NCBI GenBank assembly: GCA_024687845.1
Contig: JAILEL010000208.1
Coordinates: forward strand, 1-9,183
Source of the DNA: Eubacterium sp.
GTDB taxonomy: Bacteria > Bacillota_A > Clostridia > Lachnospirales > Lachnospiraceae
Length of the DNA: 9,183 nt
Reading direction: 5' to 3'
The notes beneath the pieces are model-generated. The model worked only from the letters and a program-made list of their open reading frames with translations. It was not told where the DNA came from and did no database searches. Made by a program: the position numbers and the translations under genes. Shown piece after piece: positions 1 to 8,408 of the stretch (position 1 is its first letter; each line of letters opens with the position of its first letter).

Positions 1-39
1 GTCGACTTCGCTTATTCTGTCAAATACATTATCCTCCAT
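1..39 (-). CDS. gyrA: DNA gyrase subunit A, N-terminal fragment (runs off the window)
   Basis: Only the first 13 codons are present; translation on the minus strand gives MEDNVFDRISEVD. This matches the usual GyrA opening of Clostridia (MEDN-I/V-FD-x-I-x-EVD), and it sits directly after gyrB as in Firmicutes origins. The start is the ATG at 39-37, with a Shine-Dalgarno AAGGA at 50-46, six bases upstream. GyrA is the breakage-reunion subunit that pairs with GyrB to introduce negative supercoils. It is 39 bp from the gyrB stop with no terminator between, so the two are probably cotranscribed. The active-site tyrosine and all later regions lie outside the window. Confidence 0.88.
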   Translation of the reverse strand, partial: MEDNVFDRISEVD

Positions 40-78
40 ATATCTTCCTTTCTGTATATCTTTACTGCCTTATGCAGA

Positions 79-3138
<3,060 letters not shown>

Positions 3139-3142
<4 letters not shown>

Positions 3143-3357
3143 TGAACAACCCTTACTTCCTTCTCATCAAAAATGACTACATCATTTTTACGGATTTTTT
3201 TTCCTCTTAATTCACACACCTCTTCATTTACTTTTACAAGACCTTCATTTATCACTGTCTTAGCCTCTGCTCCGGAATACACCATATTGCAGGCCTTTAA
3301 CAACTGACCAAGCTTTATATGATCTTCACCTTCTCTGAGTCTGAATTCTTCCATCAT
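3139..3357 (-). CDS. yaaA: Small S4-domain RNA-binding protein, YaaA (RlbA) family
   Basis: This 72-residue protein is almost entirely an S4 fold. The segment IKLGQLLKACNMVYSGAEAK (14-33), followed by INEGLVKVN and RGKKIRKND, carries the usual S4 spacing of small, basic and glycine residues. The family is the YaaA type found between dnaN and recF across Firmicutes. It is unrelated to the E. coli stress protein of the same name. RNA binding is expected from the fold, and a link to ribosome assembly has been suggested, but the substrate is not settled. The ATG at 3357 overlaps the dnaN stop as ATGA, and recF overlaps its end by 4 bp. A second ATG directly follows the first, so the start could be one codon later. 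No strong Shine-Dalgarno is seen, and coupling to dnaN probably drives translation. Confidence 0.9.
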
Positions 3358-4463
3358 CCTACCGTATTGAAATTGATGGGAAGTATCATGTAGTTATATC
3401 TGTTATTGTCATCCTTAATATAGCAAGGCGCTTTTGAATTCATGAAATATATCTCTATCTTCTCATCCTCTATAACTCTCAGAGCATCAAGCAGGAACCT
3501 GGGATTGAAACCTATCATCAGATCTGATCCATCTTTTTCTATGGATATTGTCTCATCCATTGCTCCTATAGGAGAATTTATCTTAAGCTCCAGCTCATCG
3601 TTGGTGATGGATATTATCACGGGCTTCTTGTCATTTTCTTTTACAAGAAGAGTAGCTCTGTCTATACAGTCTGCCAGCTCTTTCTTATCTATCTTTATTT
3701 TGGTGGCATATTCATTGGATATCATCTTATCCACATCGAAGTATTCACCTTCAATGAGTCTTGATACAACTACTGTATTATCAAATTCAAATACAGCATT
3801 TGTATTTGTAAAATAAATGTTTACAACATTCTCTATCTTTCCTGACAATATCTTGCTTATCTCACTCAGAGTCTTTCCGGGAATAATAACCTTCATTGAA
3901 GGATAGCTCTGTCTCAATTCTATATTTCTTATTGATATCCTGTGACCGTCCAAGGATATTACCCTCAGTCTATTTTCATTTATATCAAACAGCTCTCCTG
4001 TCATTACTTTATTGTTATCATTCTGAGCTATTGAAAATATAGTCTGATTGATGACTTCTTTTAATGTAAACTGGGATATCGTTATGAAATCATTTTTTTC
4101 AACATCCTCAAGATAAGGAAATTCGTTTCCATCTTTACCGGCTATTGAAAACTTTGATTTTTCACAATGGATATTTACTATATTGTCAGATCCGCTCTTT
4201 ATATGAACTATACCTTCAGGAAGCTTTCTTACAACATCAGAAAAAAGCTTTGCATCGATAGCTACAATACCGTTTTCTTTAATATCTCCCTTAAGCTCTG
4301 TTTCTATACCTATCTCAGTATCATTAGAGGTCAATGTGATCTTACCGTTTGATACTGTGATGAGTATACATTCAAGTATAGTCATCGTTGTTCTGGTAGG
4401 AACTGCCTTTGATGCTATGTTTACTGAATTAACAAGATCGTTCTTTGAACAATAGATTTCCAT
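3354..4463 (-). CDS. dnaN: DNA polymerase III sliding clamp (beta subunit)
   Basis: Homodimeric ring clamp that tethers DNA polymerase III and other partners to DNA. Its 369 residues cover three clamp domains. Recognisable blocks are RTTMTILECILI at 24-35, FSIAGKDGNEFPYL at 105-118, VIIPGKTLSEISKIL at 192-206, SRLIEGEYFDVDKMI at 234-248, and GFNPRFLLDALR near 318. The C-terminal YMILPI (358-363) forms part of the peptide-binding pocket for clamp partners. The usual EGEYP reads EGEYF here, a mild change. The ATG has AGAGG six bases upstream (4474-4470). A second SD-like AAAGGAG lies further back beside a small hairpin. No separate dnaN promoter is evident in the 149-bp spacer, which is largely origin DNA, so readthrough from dnaA is likely. 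yaaA overlaps its end. Confidence 0.98.
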   Translation of the reverse strand: MEIYCSKNDLVNSVNIASKAVPTRTTMTILECILITVSNGKITLTSNDTEIGIETELKGDIKENGIVAIDAKLFSDVVRKLPEGIVHIKSGSDNIVNIHCEKSKFSIAGKDGNEFPYLEDVEKNDFITISQFTLKEVINQTIFSIAQNDNNKVMTGELFDINENRLRVISLDGHRISIRNIELRQSYPSMKVIIPGKTLSEISKILSGKIENVVNIYFTNTNAVFEFDNTVVVSRLIEGEYFDVDKMISNEYATKIKIDKKELADCIDRATLLVKENDKKPVIISITNDELELKINSPIGAMDETISIEKDGSDLMIGFNPRFLLDALRVIEDEKIEIYFMNSKAPCYIKDDNNRYNYMILPINFNTVG

Positions 4464-4479
4464 GTTTAACCTCTTTCGT

Positions 4480-4490
4480 GAGCTTCGCTC
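4480..4490 (-). other. GCGAAGC-type mini-hairpin between the unwinding tract and dnaN
   Basis: On the minus strand this reads GAGCGAAGCTC, a 4-bp stem (GAGC/GCTC) closed by a GAA loop. Its core GCGAAGC is known from oligonucleotide work as an unusually stable DNA mini-hairpin, and the RNA copy would form a GNA-type triloop. It sits between an upstream SD-like AAAGGAG (4494-4488, partly in the stem) and the true dnaN Shine-Dalgarno (4474-4470). It could act in the dnaN leader RNA or in single-stranded origin DNA. Any function is inference, and the motif is short enough to arise by chance. Confidence 0.45.
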
Positions 4491-4500
4491 CTTTAATGCA

Positions 4501-4561
4501 TATATATATTATTTATTATTATTAATAGTATAAGTAGTAGGTGTTGTTGATTTGTTGATAA
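4501..4561 (-). other. Basal unwinding element: DnaA box, DnaA-trios and AT-rich tract
   Basis: Read on the minus strand, a DnaA box TTATCAACA (4561-4553, 8/9 to consensus) is followed by a 12-base spacer and then a run beginning CTACTACTTATACTA. On the plus strand the triplets stepping leftwards from 4540 are TAG, TAG, AAG, TAT, TAG, then TAA and three TAT: nine triplets in a row with a central A, ending at 4514. This is the 3'-[G/A]A[T/A] DnaA-trio pattern on which DnaA assembles on one strand to open the B. subtilis origin. The position between dnaA and dnaN and the orientation are also the same. The tract to 4501 is nearly pure A/T, ending in TATATATATT, and is the likely duplex-unwinding element. 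Strand opening here is inferred from the motif alone. Confidence 0.8.
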
Positions 4562-4612
4562 CTTTGTTAATGCCTTTATTTATTGTGATCATAATAAAAA
4601 TAAGATGTTGAT

Positions 4613-5950
4613 TTATTGTTGTTCTATTATCTTTTTGATCTCATCTATCTCTCTTTTTGTATTGGTATCCGATGCTATCTCTTTGTTGATTTTGTCTATA
4701 CTGTTAATAACAGTGGAATGATCTCTGTTGCCTACAGCTTTACCTACCATATCCTGTGAATTTTCTGTCATATTTCTGCATAGCCAGGTAGCAACCTGTC
4801 TGGGATGTACTATATCCTGAGATCTCTTCTTTGAATTAATATCATCAATGGTGACGTTATAATATTCACATACGACTTTTATTATATCTTCCATCGATAT
4901 TCTCTTTGATTCGCTGGTGGAAATATATTCTGATATTGAATTTTTGACTATATCCAGATCTATATCATTATTACCCAGCTTTTTAAGAGCTATTATCTTA
5001 TTGAAAGCTCCTTCCAGTTCTCTTATGTTGTTCTTAATATTTGTAGAGATATAATCTATGATCTCATTTGAAAGACTTATATTATATGTTTCCGAGTATT
5101 TCTGAAGTATTGCTACCCTTGTCTCATAATCGGGAGATCCGATGGATGCTGTGAGTCCGGATTCGAATCTTGTTATGAATCTTTCTTCGAATTTATCAAG
5201 CTCCTTTGGAGGCTTGTCAGAAGAAATAACAATGGCTTTATTTGATGAATGAAGCTCATTAAAGGTATGGAAGAATTCATCCTGTGTGGAATTCTTTTCC
5301 ATGATGAACTGTATATCATCAAACAGAAGACAGTCGATATTTCTGTATTTTTCTCTGAGCTTGTCCGTAGACTGTGCTCTGATATGCTTTATTACTTCAT
5401 TTGTAAAAGATTCACTGGTAACATACAGTACAGTTTTAGATGGATCATTGTTTAAGATATAATGTCCTATGGCATGCATGAGGTGAGTCTTACCTACTCC
5501 GGGATTACCGTATAAGAAAAGAGGATTGAAATCCTGACCCGGGTTATCGGCAACTGCCAGAGCAGCAGAATGAGCGAACTGGTTATTCTTACCTACAACG
5601 AATGTATCGAATGTATATTTAGGATTTAAGCCTGTCACATTATAATAGGAAGAAACAGGTTTGATATCTTCTTCCGAAGGTGTGGATTTGAGTGTAACAA
5701 AAACGATATCATACCTTTTTCCGGTTATCTCTTCGGTAGTGACTTCCAGCTGTGTCTTATATTTTTTGTTGTAATATTCTATGCCTGTTCCCTCAGACTG
5801 ATCGAAGGGAATGATCACTTTTAATACATTATCATTCTCGGATTCTATGGTAAGAGGTTCTATGAAGGTACGATATGCTGCATCTGACATATCATATTCT
5901 ATCTTTGTTTTATTCTTTATTTCTTCCCAGACTATATTGATATCTTCCAT
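4613..5950 (-). CDS. dnaA: Chromosomal replication initiator protein DnaA
   Basis: AAA+ initiator that binds DnaA boxes and melts oriC. Starting at ATG 5950 it has 445 residues, like B. subtilis (446). Domain I is about 1-80 (MEDINIVWEE start), followed by a short linker to about 108. The AAA+ domain has Walker A GNPGVGKT at 148-155, Walker B LLFDD at 208-212, sensor block VISSD at 241-245, and RF at 261-262 in the arginine-finger region. Domain IV has the HTH and the signature GNRDHSTV at 407-414. The frame stays open to an ATG at 5998, but that codon lies within the promoter -10 region and adds 16 unrelated residues, so it is rejected. The best SD-like GGGAG (5970-5966) is 15 bases upstream, unusually far. 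Oddities are RFESGL where RFEWGL is usual, and GNRD in place of GGRD. DnaA boxes upstream suggest autoregulation. Confidence 0.97.
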   Translation of the reverse strand: MEDINIVWEEIKNKTKIEYDMSDAAYRTFIEPLTIESENDNVLKVIIPFDQSEGTGIEYYNKKYKTQLEVTTEEITGKRYDIVFVTLKSTPSEEDIKPVSSYYNVTGLNPKYTFDTFVVGKNNQFAHSAALAVADNPGQDFNPLFLYGNPGVGKTHLMHAIGHYILNNDPSKTVLYVTSESFTNEVIKHIRAQSTDKLREKYRNIDCLLFDDIQFIMEKNSTQDEFFHTFNELHSSNKAIVISSDKPPKELDKFEERFITRFESGLTASIGSPDYETRVAILQKYSETYNISLSNEIIDYISTNIKNNIRELEGAFNKIIALKKLGNNDIDLDIVKNSISEYISTSESKRISMEDIIKVVCEYYNVTIDDINSKKRSQDIVHPRQVATWLCRNMTENSQDMVGKAVGNRDHSTVINSIDKINKEIASDTNTKREIDEIKKIIEQQ

Positions 5951-5988
5951 AATAACGATAGATTTCTCCCATGATGATAATCCATAAT

Positions 5989-6017
5989 ATTCTATCATTT
6001 TATAAAGATAAGGTCAA
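5989..6017 (-). promoter_or_regulatory. dnaA promoter (sigma-A type, extended -10)
   Basis: On the minus strand the -35 TTGACC (6017-6012) and -10 TAGAAT (5994-5989) are separated by exactly 17 bases; each matches 5 of 6 consensus bases. TG at 5997-5996, one base before the -10, makes an extended -10. Transcription should start near 5982, giving a leader of about 32 bases to the dnaA ATG at 5950. The promoter covers the ATG at 5998, which therefore cannot be the start on this transcript. Confidence 0.85.
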
Positions 6018-6025
6018 AACGGAGA

Positions 6026-6051
6026 GTTATCCACATTGAAATGTGGATAAC
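6026..6051. promoter_or_regulatory. Palindrome of two consensus DnaA boxes beside the dnaA promoter
   Basis: TTATCCACA on plus (6027-6035) and the same exact 9-mer on minus (6050-6042) form a perfect inverted repeat with 11-bp arms, GTTATCCACAT and ATGTGGATAAC, around a 4-base centre TGAA. The palindrome ends 8 bp upstream of the dnaA -35 (6017). DnaA binding here could both contribute to origin complex formation and repress or tune dnaA transcription. The sequence match is direct; the regulatory effect is inferred from position. Confidence 0.88.
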
Positions 6052-6099
6052 GTTGTTAAAAGTTGACATATATAATTTATAATAAAAAAGATTATGGAG

Positions 6100-6117
6100 T
6101 TATCAACAATATCCACA
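6100..6117 (+). other. Two abutting DnaA boxes in direct repeat
   Basis: TTATCAACA (6100-6108) is followed with no gap by ATATCCACA (6109-6117). Each differs from TTATCCACA at one position. Both face the same way, which would favour side-by-side binding of two DnaA monomers. They are flanked to the left by an A/T-only stretch (about 6069-6089). Confidence 0.75.
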
Positions 6118-6178
6118 TAATACTAATAAACTTTTTAATATATTGATTAACACACAAAATGGGGTAATTAATAACTAC

Positions 6179-6231
6179 TTATCAACTTTTTATCCACAAT
6201 TTGTTGATAACTTTACGTCAACTGTGGAAAT
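6179..6231. other. DnaA-box cluster near the rpmH promoter
   Basis: An exact TTATCCACA on plus (6190-6198) lies between TTATCAACT on plus (6179-6187, 7/9) and TTATCAACA on minus (6210-6202, 8/9). The outer sites form an inverted repeat (TTATCAAC / GTTGATAA) centred on the exact box. A weaker minus-strand site, ATTTCCACA (6231-6223, 7/9), follows. The cluster ends 18 bp before the rpmH -35, so DnaA bound here might also affect rpmH transcription. Confidence 0.78.
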
Positions 6232-6249
6232 TATGGTGATAATAATCTA

Positions 6250-6278
6250 TTGACTGTTATTATTTATTTATATATAAT
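6250..6278 (+). promoter_or_regulatory. rpmH operon promoter (sigma-A type)
   Basis: TTGACT (6250-6255) and a perfect TATAAT (6273-6278) are 17 bases apart with an A/T-rich spacer, giving a near-consensus housekeeping promoter. The start point should fall near 6285, giving a leader of about 75 bases before rpmH. It is divergent from the dnaA promoter and probably drives rpmH-rnpA-yidD-yidC-jag. Confidence 0.87.
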
Positions 6279-6348
6279 TATCGCGTTATTTTCCGTGTGA
6301 ACAGGGTAATAAGCGGGATCTGCAGCTATTAATACAGATCAGAATAAT

Positions 6349-6355
6349 AAGGAGG
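6349..6355 (+). promoter_or_regulatory. Strong ribosome-binding site of rpmH
   Basis: AAGGAGG lies six bases before the rpmH ATG at 6362 and is close to the full anti-16S match, fitting a highly expressed ribosomal protein. Just upstream, GATCTG (6317-6322) and CAGATC (6335-6340) could form a weak 6-bp stem in the leader. I would not assign that stem a role. Confidence 0.8.
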
Positions 6356-6361
6356 TACGAT

Positions 6362-6496
6362 ATGTGGATGACATACCAGCCTAAGAAAAGGCAAAGAAGC
6401 AAAGTCCATGGATTCAGAAAAAGAATGAGTACAGCAAACGGACGTAAAGTATTACAGGCTCGTCGTCGCAAGGGCAGACATAAGCTGACAGCTTGA
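6362..6496 (+). CDS. rpmH: 50S ribosomal protein L34
   Basis: A 44-residue, highly basic protein ([18 protein letters not shown] onward), the normal L34 length. It contains the family core [17 protein letters not shown], then [19 protein letters not shown]34 binds 23S rRNA in the large ribosomal subunit and is the standard oriC neighbour of dnaA in many bacteria. The start at 6362 is fixed by the AAGGAGG six bases upstream. Met3 is a weaker alternative that would shorten the protein. Tryptophan at residue 2 replaces the more usual lysine. A near-consensus promoter lies about 84 bp upstream, and a hairpin follows four bases after the stop, before rnpA. Confidence 0.97.
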   Translation: MWMTYQPKKRQRSKVHGFRKRMSTANGRKVLQARRRKGRHKLTA

Positions 6497-6500
6497 TCTT

Positions 6501-6531
6501 ATGACCGCACATAGCGTGTGGTCATTGTTTT
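6501..6531 (+). terminator. Terminator-like hairpin (probable attenuator) between rpmH and rnpA
   Basis: Arms ATGACCGCAC (6501-6510) and GTGTGGTCAT (6516-6525) pair over 10 bp with one G-U, around a 5-base loop ATAGC, and are followed by TGTTTT. This resembles an intrinsic terminator with a modest U tract. It starts four bases after the rpmH stop and ends only a few bases before the rnpA start, so complete termination would silence RNase P protein and YidC. Partial termination, or an RNA-processing or stability role that keeps rpmH well above the downstream genes, is more plausible. Confidence 0.65.
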
Positions 6532-6536
6532 ACGCG

Positions 6537-6902
6537 TTGAAAAAAACCGAAAGCTTAAAGAATTATTTTCAATTCCGGGATGTGTACAATAATAAAAGGG
6601 CCAAAGCAGACAGATTCTTTGTGATGTTCATACGGGAGAACGGCCTTGATCATAACAGACTCGGGATTTCCGTGAGTAAGAAAACAGGTAATTCTGTTGT
6701 AAGACACAGACTCACGCGGTTGATAAGAGAATCATACAGATTACATGAGGATATGTTCAGTAGTGGTCTGGACATAGTGATCACAGTACGCGGGATAAAG
6801 AATAATCCTCAGATAAAAGAAGATATTGTCAGACTGAAGAGACAGGATGTCGACAGATCGCTCATTTATCTCGCAAAGAAACAAAAGATACATCAAAATT
6901 GA
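6537..6902 (+). CDS. rnpA: Ribonuclease P protein component
   Basis: Small basic protein cofactor of the RNase P ribozyme, which matures tRNA 5' ends. From the TTG at 6537 it has 121 residues, the family size, and starts like the family (MKKTESLKN, then FRDVY). The signature lies at 47-68: [12 protein letters not shown] followed by [10 protein letters not shown]. The common RNR motif is RHR here (56-58), a variant I associate with this bacterial group. The frame is open back to an ATG at 6501, but those 12 residues are unlike the family and coincide with a hairpin, so that start is rejected. No Shine-Dalgarno is visible before the TTG, suggesting low expression relative to rpmH. TTG at 6525 is another possible start. 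The stop overlaps the yidD start as TTGA. Confidence 0.95.
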   Translation: MKKTESLKNYFQFRDVYNNKRAKADRFFVMFIRENGLDHNRLGISVSKKTGNSVVRHRLTRLIRESYRLHEDMFSSGLDIVITVRGIKNNPQIKEDIVRLKRQDVDRSLIYLAKKQKIHQN

Positions 6903-7162
6903 AAAAAACACTGGTTTATCTTATAAAGACATATCAAAGGTATATTTCTCCGGTAAAGGGCACTAAGTGTCCTTATTATCCGTCATGCTCAAATTATGGG
7001 ATAGAAGCATTGGAAAAGCATGGTATCATAAAGGGCATTATCCTGACTGCATGGAGAATATTGAGATGTAATCCCTTTTCCAAAGGAGGGGTTGATCCTG
7101 TACCCGAAAGATTTTTTAATGTCGGTGAAGATATCCATGTATTGGTTAGGAGGAGTAATTGA
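6899..7162 (+). CDS. yidD: Membrane protein insertion efficiency factor YidD
   Basis: An 87-residue member of the YidD (DUF37) family, encoded next to yidC and thought to assist membrane protein insertion from the cytoplasmic face of the membrane. The family pattern is clear: [20 protein letters not shown] at 12-31, then [27 protein letters not shown] at 52-69, with cysteines 24, 30 and 57. The N-terminal [12 protein letters not shown] could be an amphipathic membrane-associating helix. The TTG start (6899) overlaps the rnpA stop as TTGA with no good Shine-Dalgarno, so translation is probably coupled to rnpA. The end overlaps yidC in the same TTGA way. The tail after VPE is slightly longer than in short family members. 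Confidence 0.95.
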   Translation: MKKTLVYLIKTYQRYISPVKGTKCPYYPSCSNYGIEALEKHGIIKGIILTAWRILRCNPFSKGGVDPVPERFFNVGEDIHVLVRRSN

Positions 7163-8406
7163 CTGAAATATTATTAACTCAGAATAACGGGGCAATACTC
7201 GGTCCTATAGCCAAGATCCTTGGCATGTTGATGAATCTTATATTTAATTTTCTCGACAATATAGGGATACCGAATATTGGTCTCGCCATTATTATTTTCA
7301 CTATCATCATATATCTCTGTCTGACACCGCTGACGATCAGACAGCAGAAGTTCAGTAAGCTCAGCGCAATAATGGGTCCTGAATTAAGAGCTGTCCAGGA
7401 TAAATACAAGGGCAAAAAAGATCAGGATTCCATGATGAAACAGAATGAGGAGATACAGGCCGTATATAAGAAATACGGAGTTTCTCCTTCGGGATCATGT
7501 GTGCAGCTTGTTATACAGATGCCAATACTTTTTGCTCTGTACAGGGTTATCTACAATCTGCCTGCATATGTTGATAAGGTAAAAGAAACACTGATGCCGC
7601 TCGCTGAGCAGATACTCAGTACACCGGGTGCATCTGAATTCGTTCAGACTTTCGCGGTGACAAAGCAGCTGTCTTCCAGTGATTTCACGACGACCAACGG
7701 AATAATAGATATACTGAACAGGGCTTCAAGTGCCGAGTGGGAGTCTATCGCTGTAAATTATCCTCAGTTTGATACTTTCAATACAGTATATGAACAGTTC
7801 ACAAGATATAATACCTTCCTCGGCCTGAATATAGGAGATACTCCTTTATTCATTATCAAGGATTCTTTTGCGAGCGGTAAGTATCTGCTCATACTGGGAG
7901 CATTGATGATACCTGTACTTGCTGCTCTAACTCAGTGGATAAATACTCTGTTCATGCCTCAGCAGCAGAATACCGGTGACGGCGATAACAGCATGATGCA
8001 GTCAATGAAAATGATGAATACCACCATGCCGCTTATATCTGCATTTTTCTGTTTCACTTTTCCCTGTGGTATGGGAATATACTGGATAGCCGGTGCGGTG
8101 ATAAGATCCATCCAGCAGGTCATCATCAATAAGCATATTGATAAGATAGATATGGATGCCCTGATAGAGAAGAATAAGAAAAAGATAGAGAAACAGCAGA
8201 AGAAGGAAGGTCTCTCATACGGTAATCAGATGAAGAAAGCAGCATCTGCTTCTACCAGGACCGCGCTGTCCGAAATGTCGGACAAAGAAAAAGAAGAAAA
8301 GATAGAAAAGGCAAAGGAATTCTACAGAAATCATCAAAAGGAAGGAAGTATTGCTTCCAAGATAAGATATGTGGATGAGTACAACAGGAATAACGAAGGG
8401 AGATAA
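7159..8406 (+). CDS. yidC: Membrane protein insertase YidC (Oxa1/SpoIIIJ family)
   Basis: Polytopic insertase that places membrane proteins with or without Sec. From the TTG at 7159 (AGGAGG five bases upstream; TTGA overlap with yidD) it has 415 residues, against about 260 for B. subtilis SpoIIIJ. Hydrophobic segments lie near 40-58, 113-134, 241-262, 288-303 and 304-325. The family C1 cytoplasmic region follows the first helix ([18 protein letters not shown], then [11 protein letters not shown]), and CVQLVIQMP and GIYWIAG are typical. Unusual points are no lipobox signal peptide, a roughly 100-residue outer loop (137-240), and a basic, lysine-rich cytoplasmic tail of about 85 residues (from 328). 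Tyr52 occupies the place of the groove arginine (R73 in SpoIIIJ), and Arg316 lies in the last helix. jag follows 2 bp after the stop. Confidence 0.96.
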   Translation: MTEILLTQNNGAILGPIAKILGMLMNLIFNFLDNIGIPNIGLAIIIFTIIIYLCLTPLTIRQQKFSKLSAIMGPELRAVQDKYKGKKDQDSMMKQNEEIQAVYKKYGVSPSGSCVQLVIQMPILFALYRVIYNLPAYVDKVKETLMPLAEQILSTPGASEFVQTFAVTKQLSSSDFTTTNGIIDILNRASSAEWESIAVNYPQFDTFNTVYEQFTRYNTFLGLNIGDTPLFIIKDSFASGKYLLILGALMIPVLAALTQWINTLFMPQQQNTGDGDNSMMQSMKMMNTTMPLISAFFCFTFPCGMGIYWIAGAVIRSIQQVIINKHIDKIDMDALIEKNKKKIEKQQKKEGLSYGNQMKKAASASTRTALSEMSDKEKEEKIEKAKEFYRNHQKEGSIASKIRYVDEYNRNNEGR

Positions 8407-8408
8407 AA

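Larger units (their letters stand above)
5951..6361. other. oriC upstream region between divergent dnaA and rpmH
   Basis: These 411 bases hold no credible gene. From left to right they contain the dnaA leader, the dnaA promoter, a DnaA-box palindrome, an AT-rich stretch, an abutting box pair, a second box cluster, the rpmH promoter, and the rpmH leader with its ribosome-binding site. The DnaA boxes lie between 6027 and 6231. With the box and trio element downstream of dnaA, this gives a bipartite origin with dnaA between its two parts, as in Bacillus. No trio run adjoins any box on this side, so the main opening site is probably the downstream part. Confidence 0.85.

Noticed and set aside
1..6. 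GTCGAC at the very first bases, suggesting a cloning boundary
   Set aside because: It encodes Val-Asp in frame within the expected GyrA start (EVD), so it is ordinary coding sequence.
5951..5998. Sixteen-codon upstream extension of dnaA from the ATG at 5998
   Set aside because: It overlaps the -10 element of a strong promoter, is unlike DnaA N-termini, and the 445-residue form starting MEDIN matches the family length.
6063..6083. TTGACA followed by TATAAT-like sequences on the plus strand
   Set aside because: The TATAAT matches lie 2 and 9 bases after TTGACA, and nothing suitable is present at 16-18 bases, so it is not a standard promoter.
6174..6187. CTACTT next to TTATCAACT as a second possible DnaA-trio site
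   Set aside because: The triplets lie on the wrong side of the box and do not continue for more than two steps, unlike the run at 4514-4540.
6286..6471. Minus-strand open frame across the rpmH leader and gene
   Set aside because: It is antisense to a clear L34 gene with promoter and ribosome-binding site; the hydrophobic translation reflects the complement of basic codons.
6501..6536. Twelve-codon extension of rnpA from the ATG at 6501
   Set aside because: The residues are unlike RnpA and the DNA is fully explained by a 10-bp hairpin with a T-rich tail.
8344..8358. GGAAG/CTTCC inverted repeat near the end of yidC
   Set aside because: Five base pairs inside coding sequence with no T tract; expected by chance.
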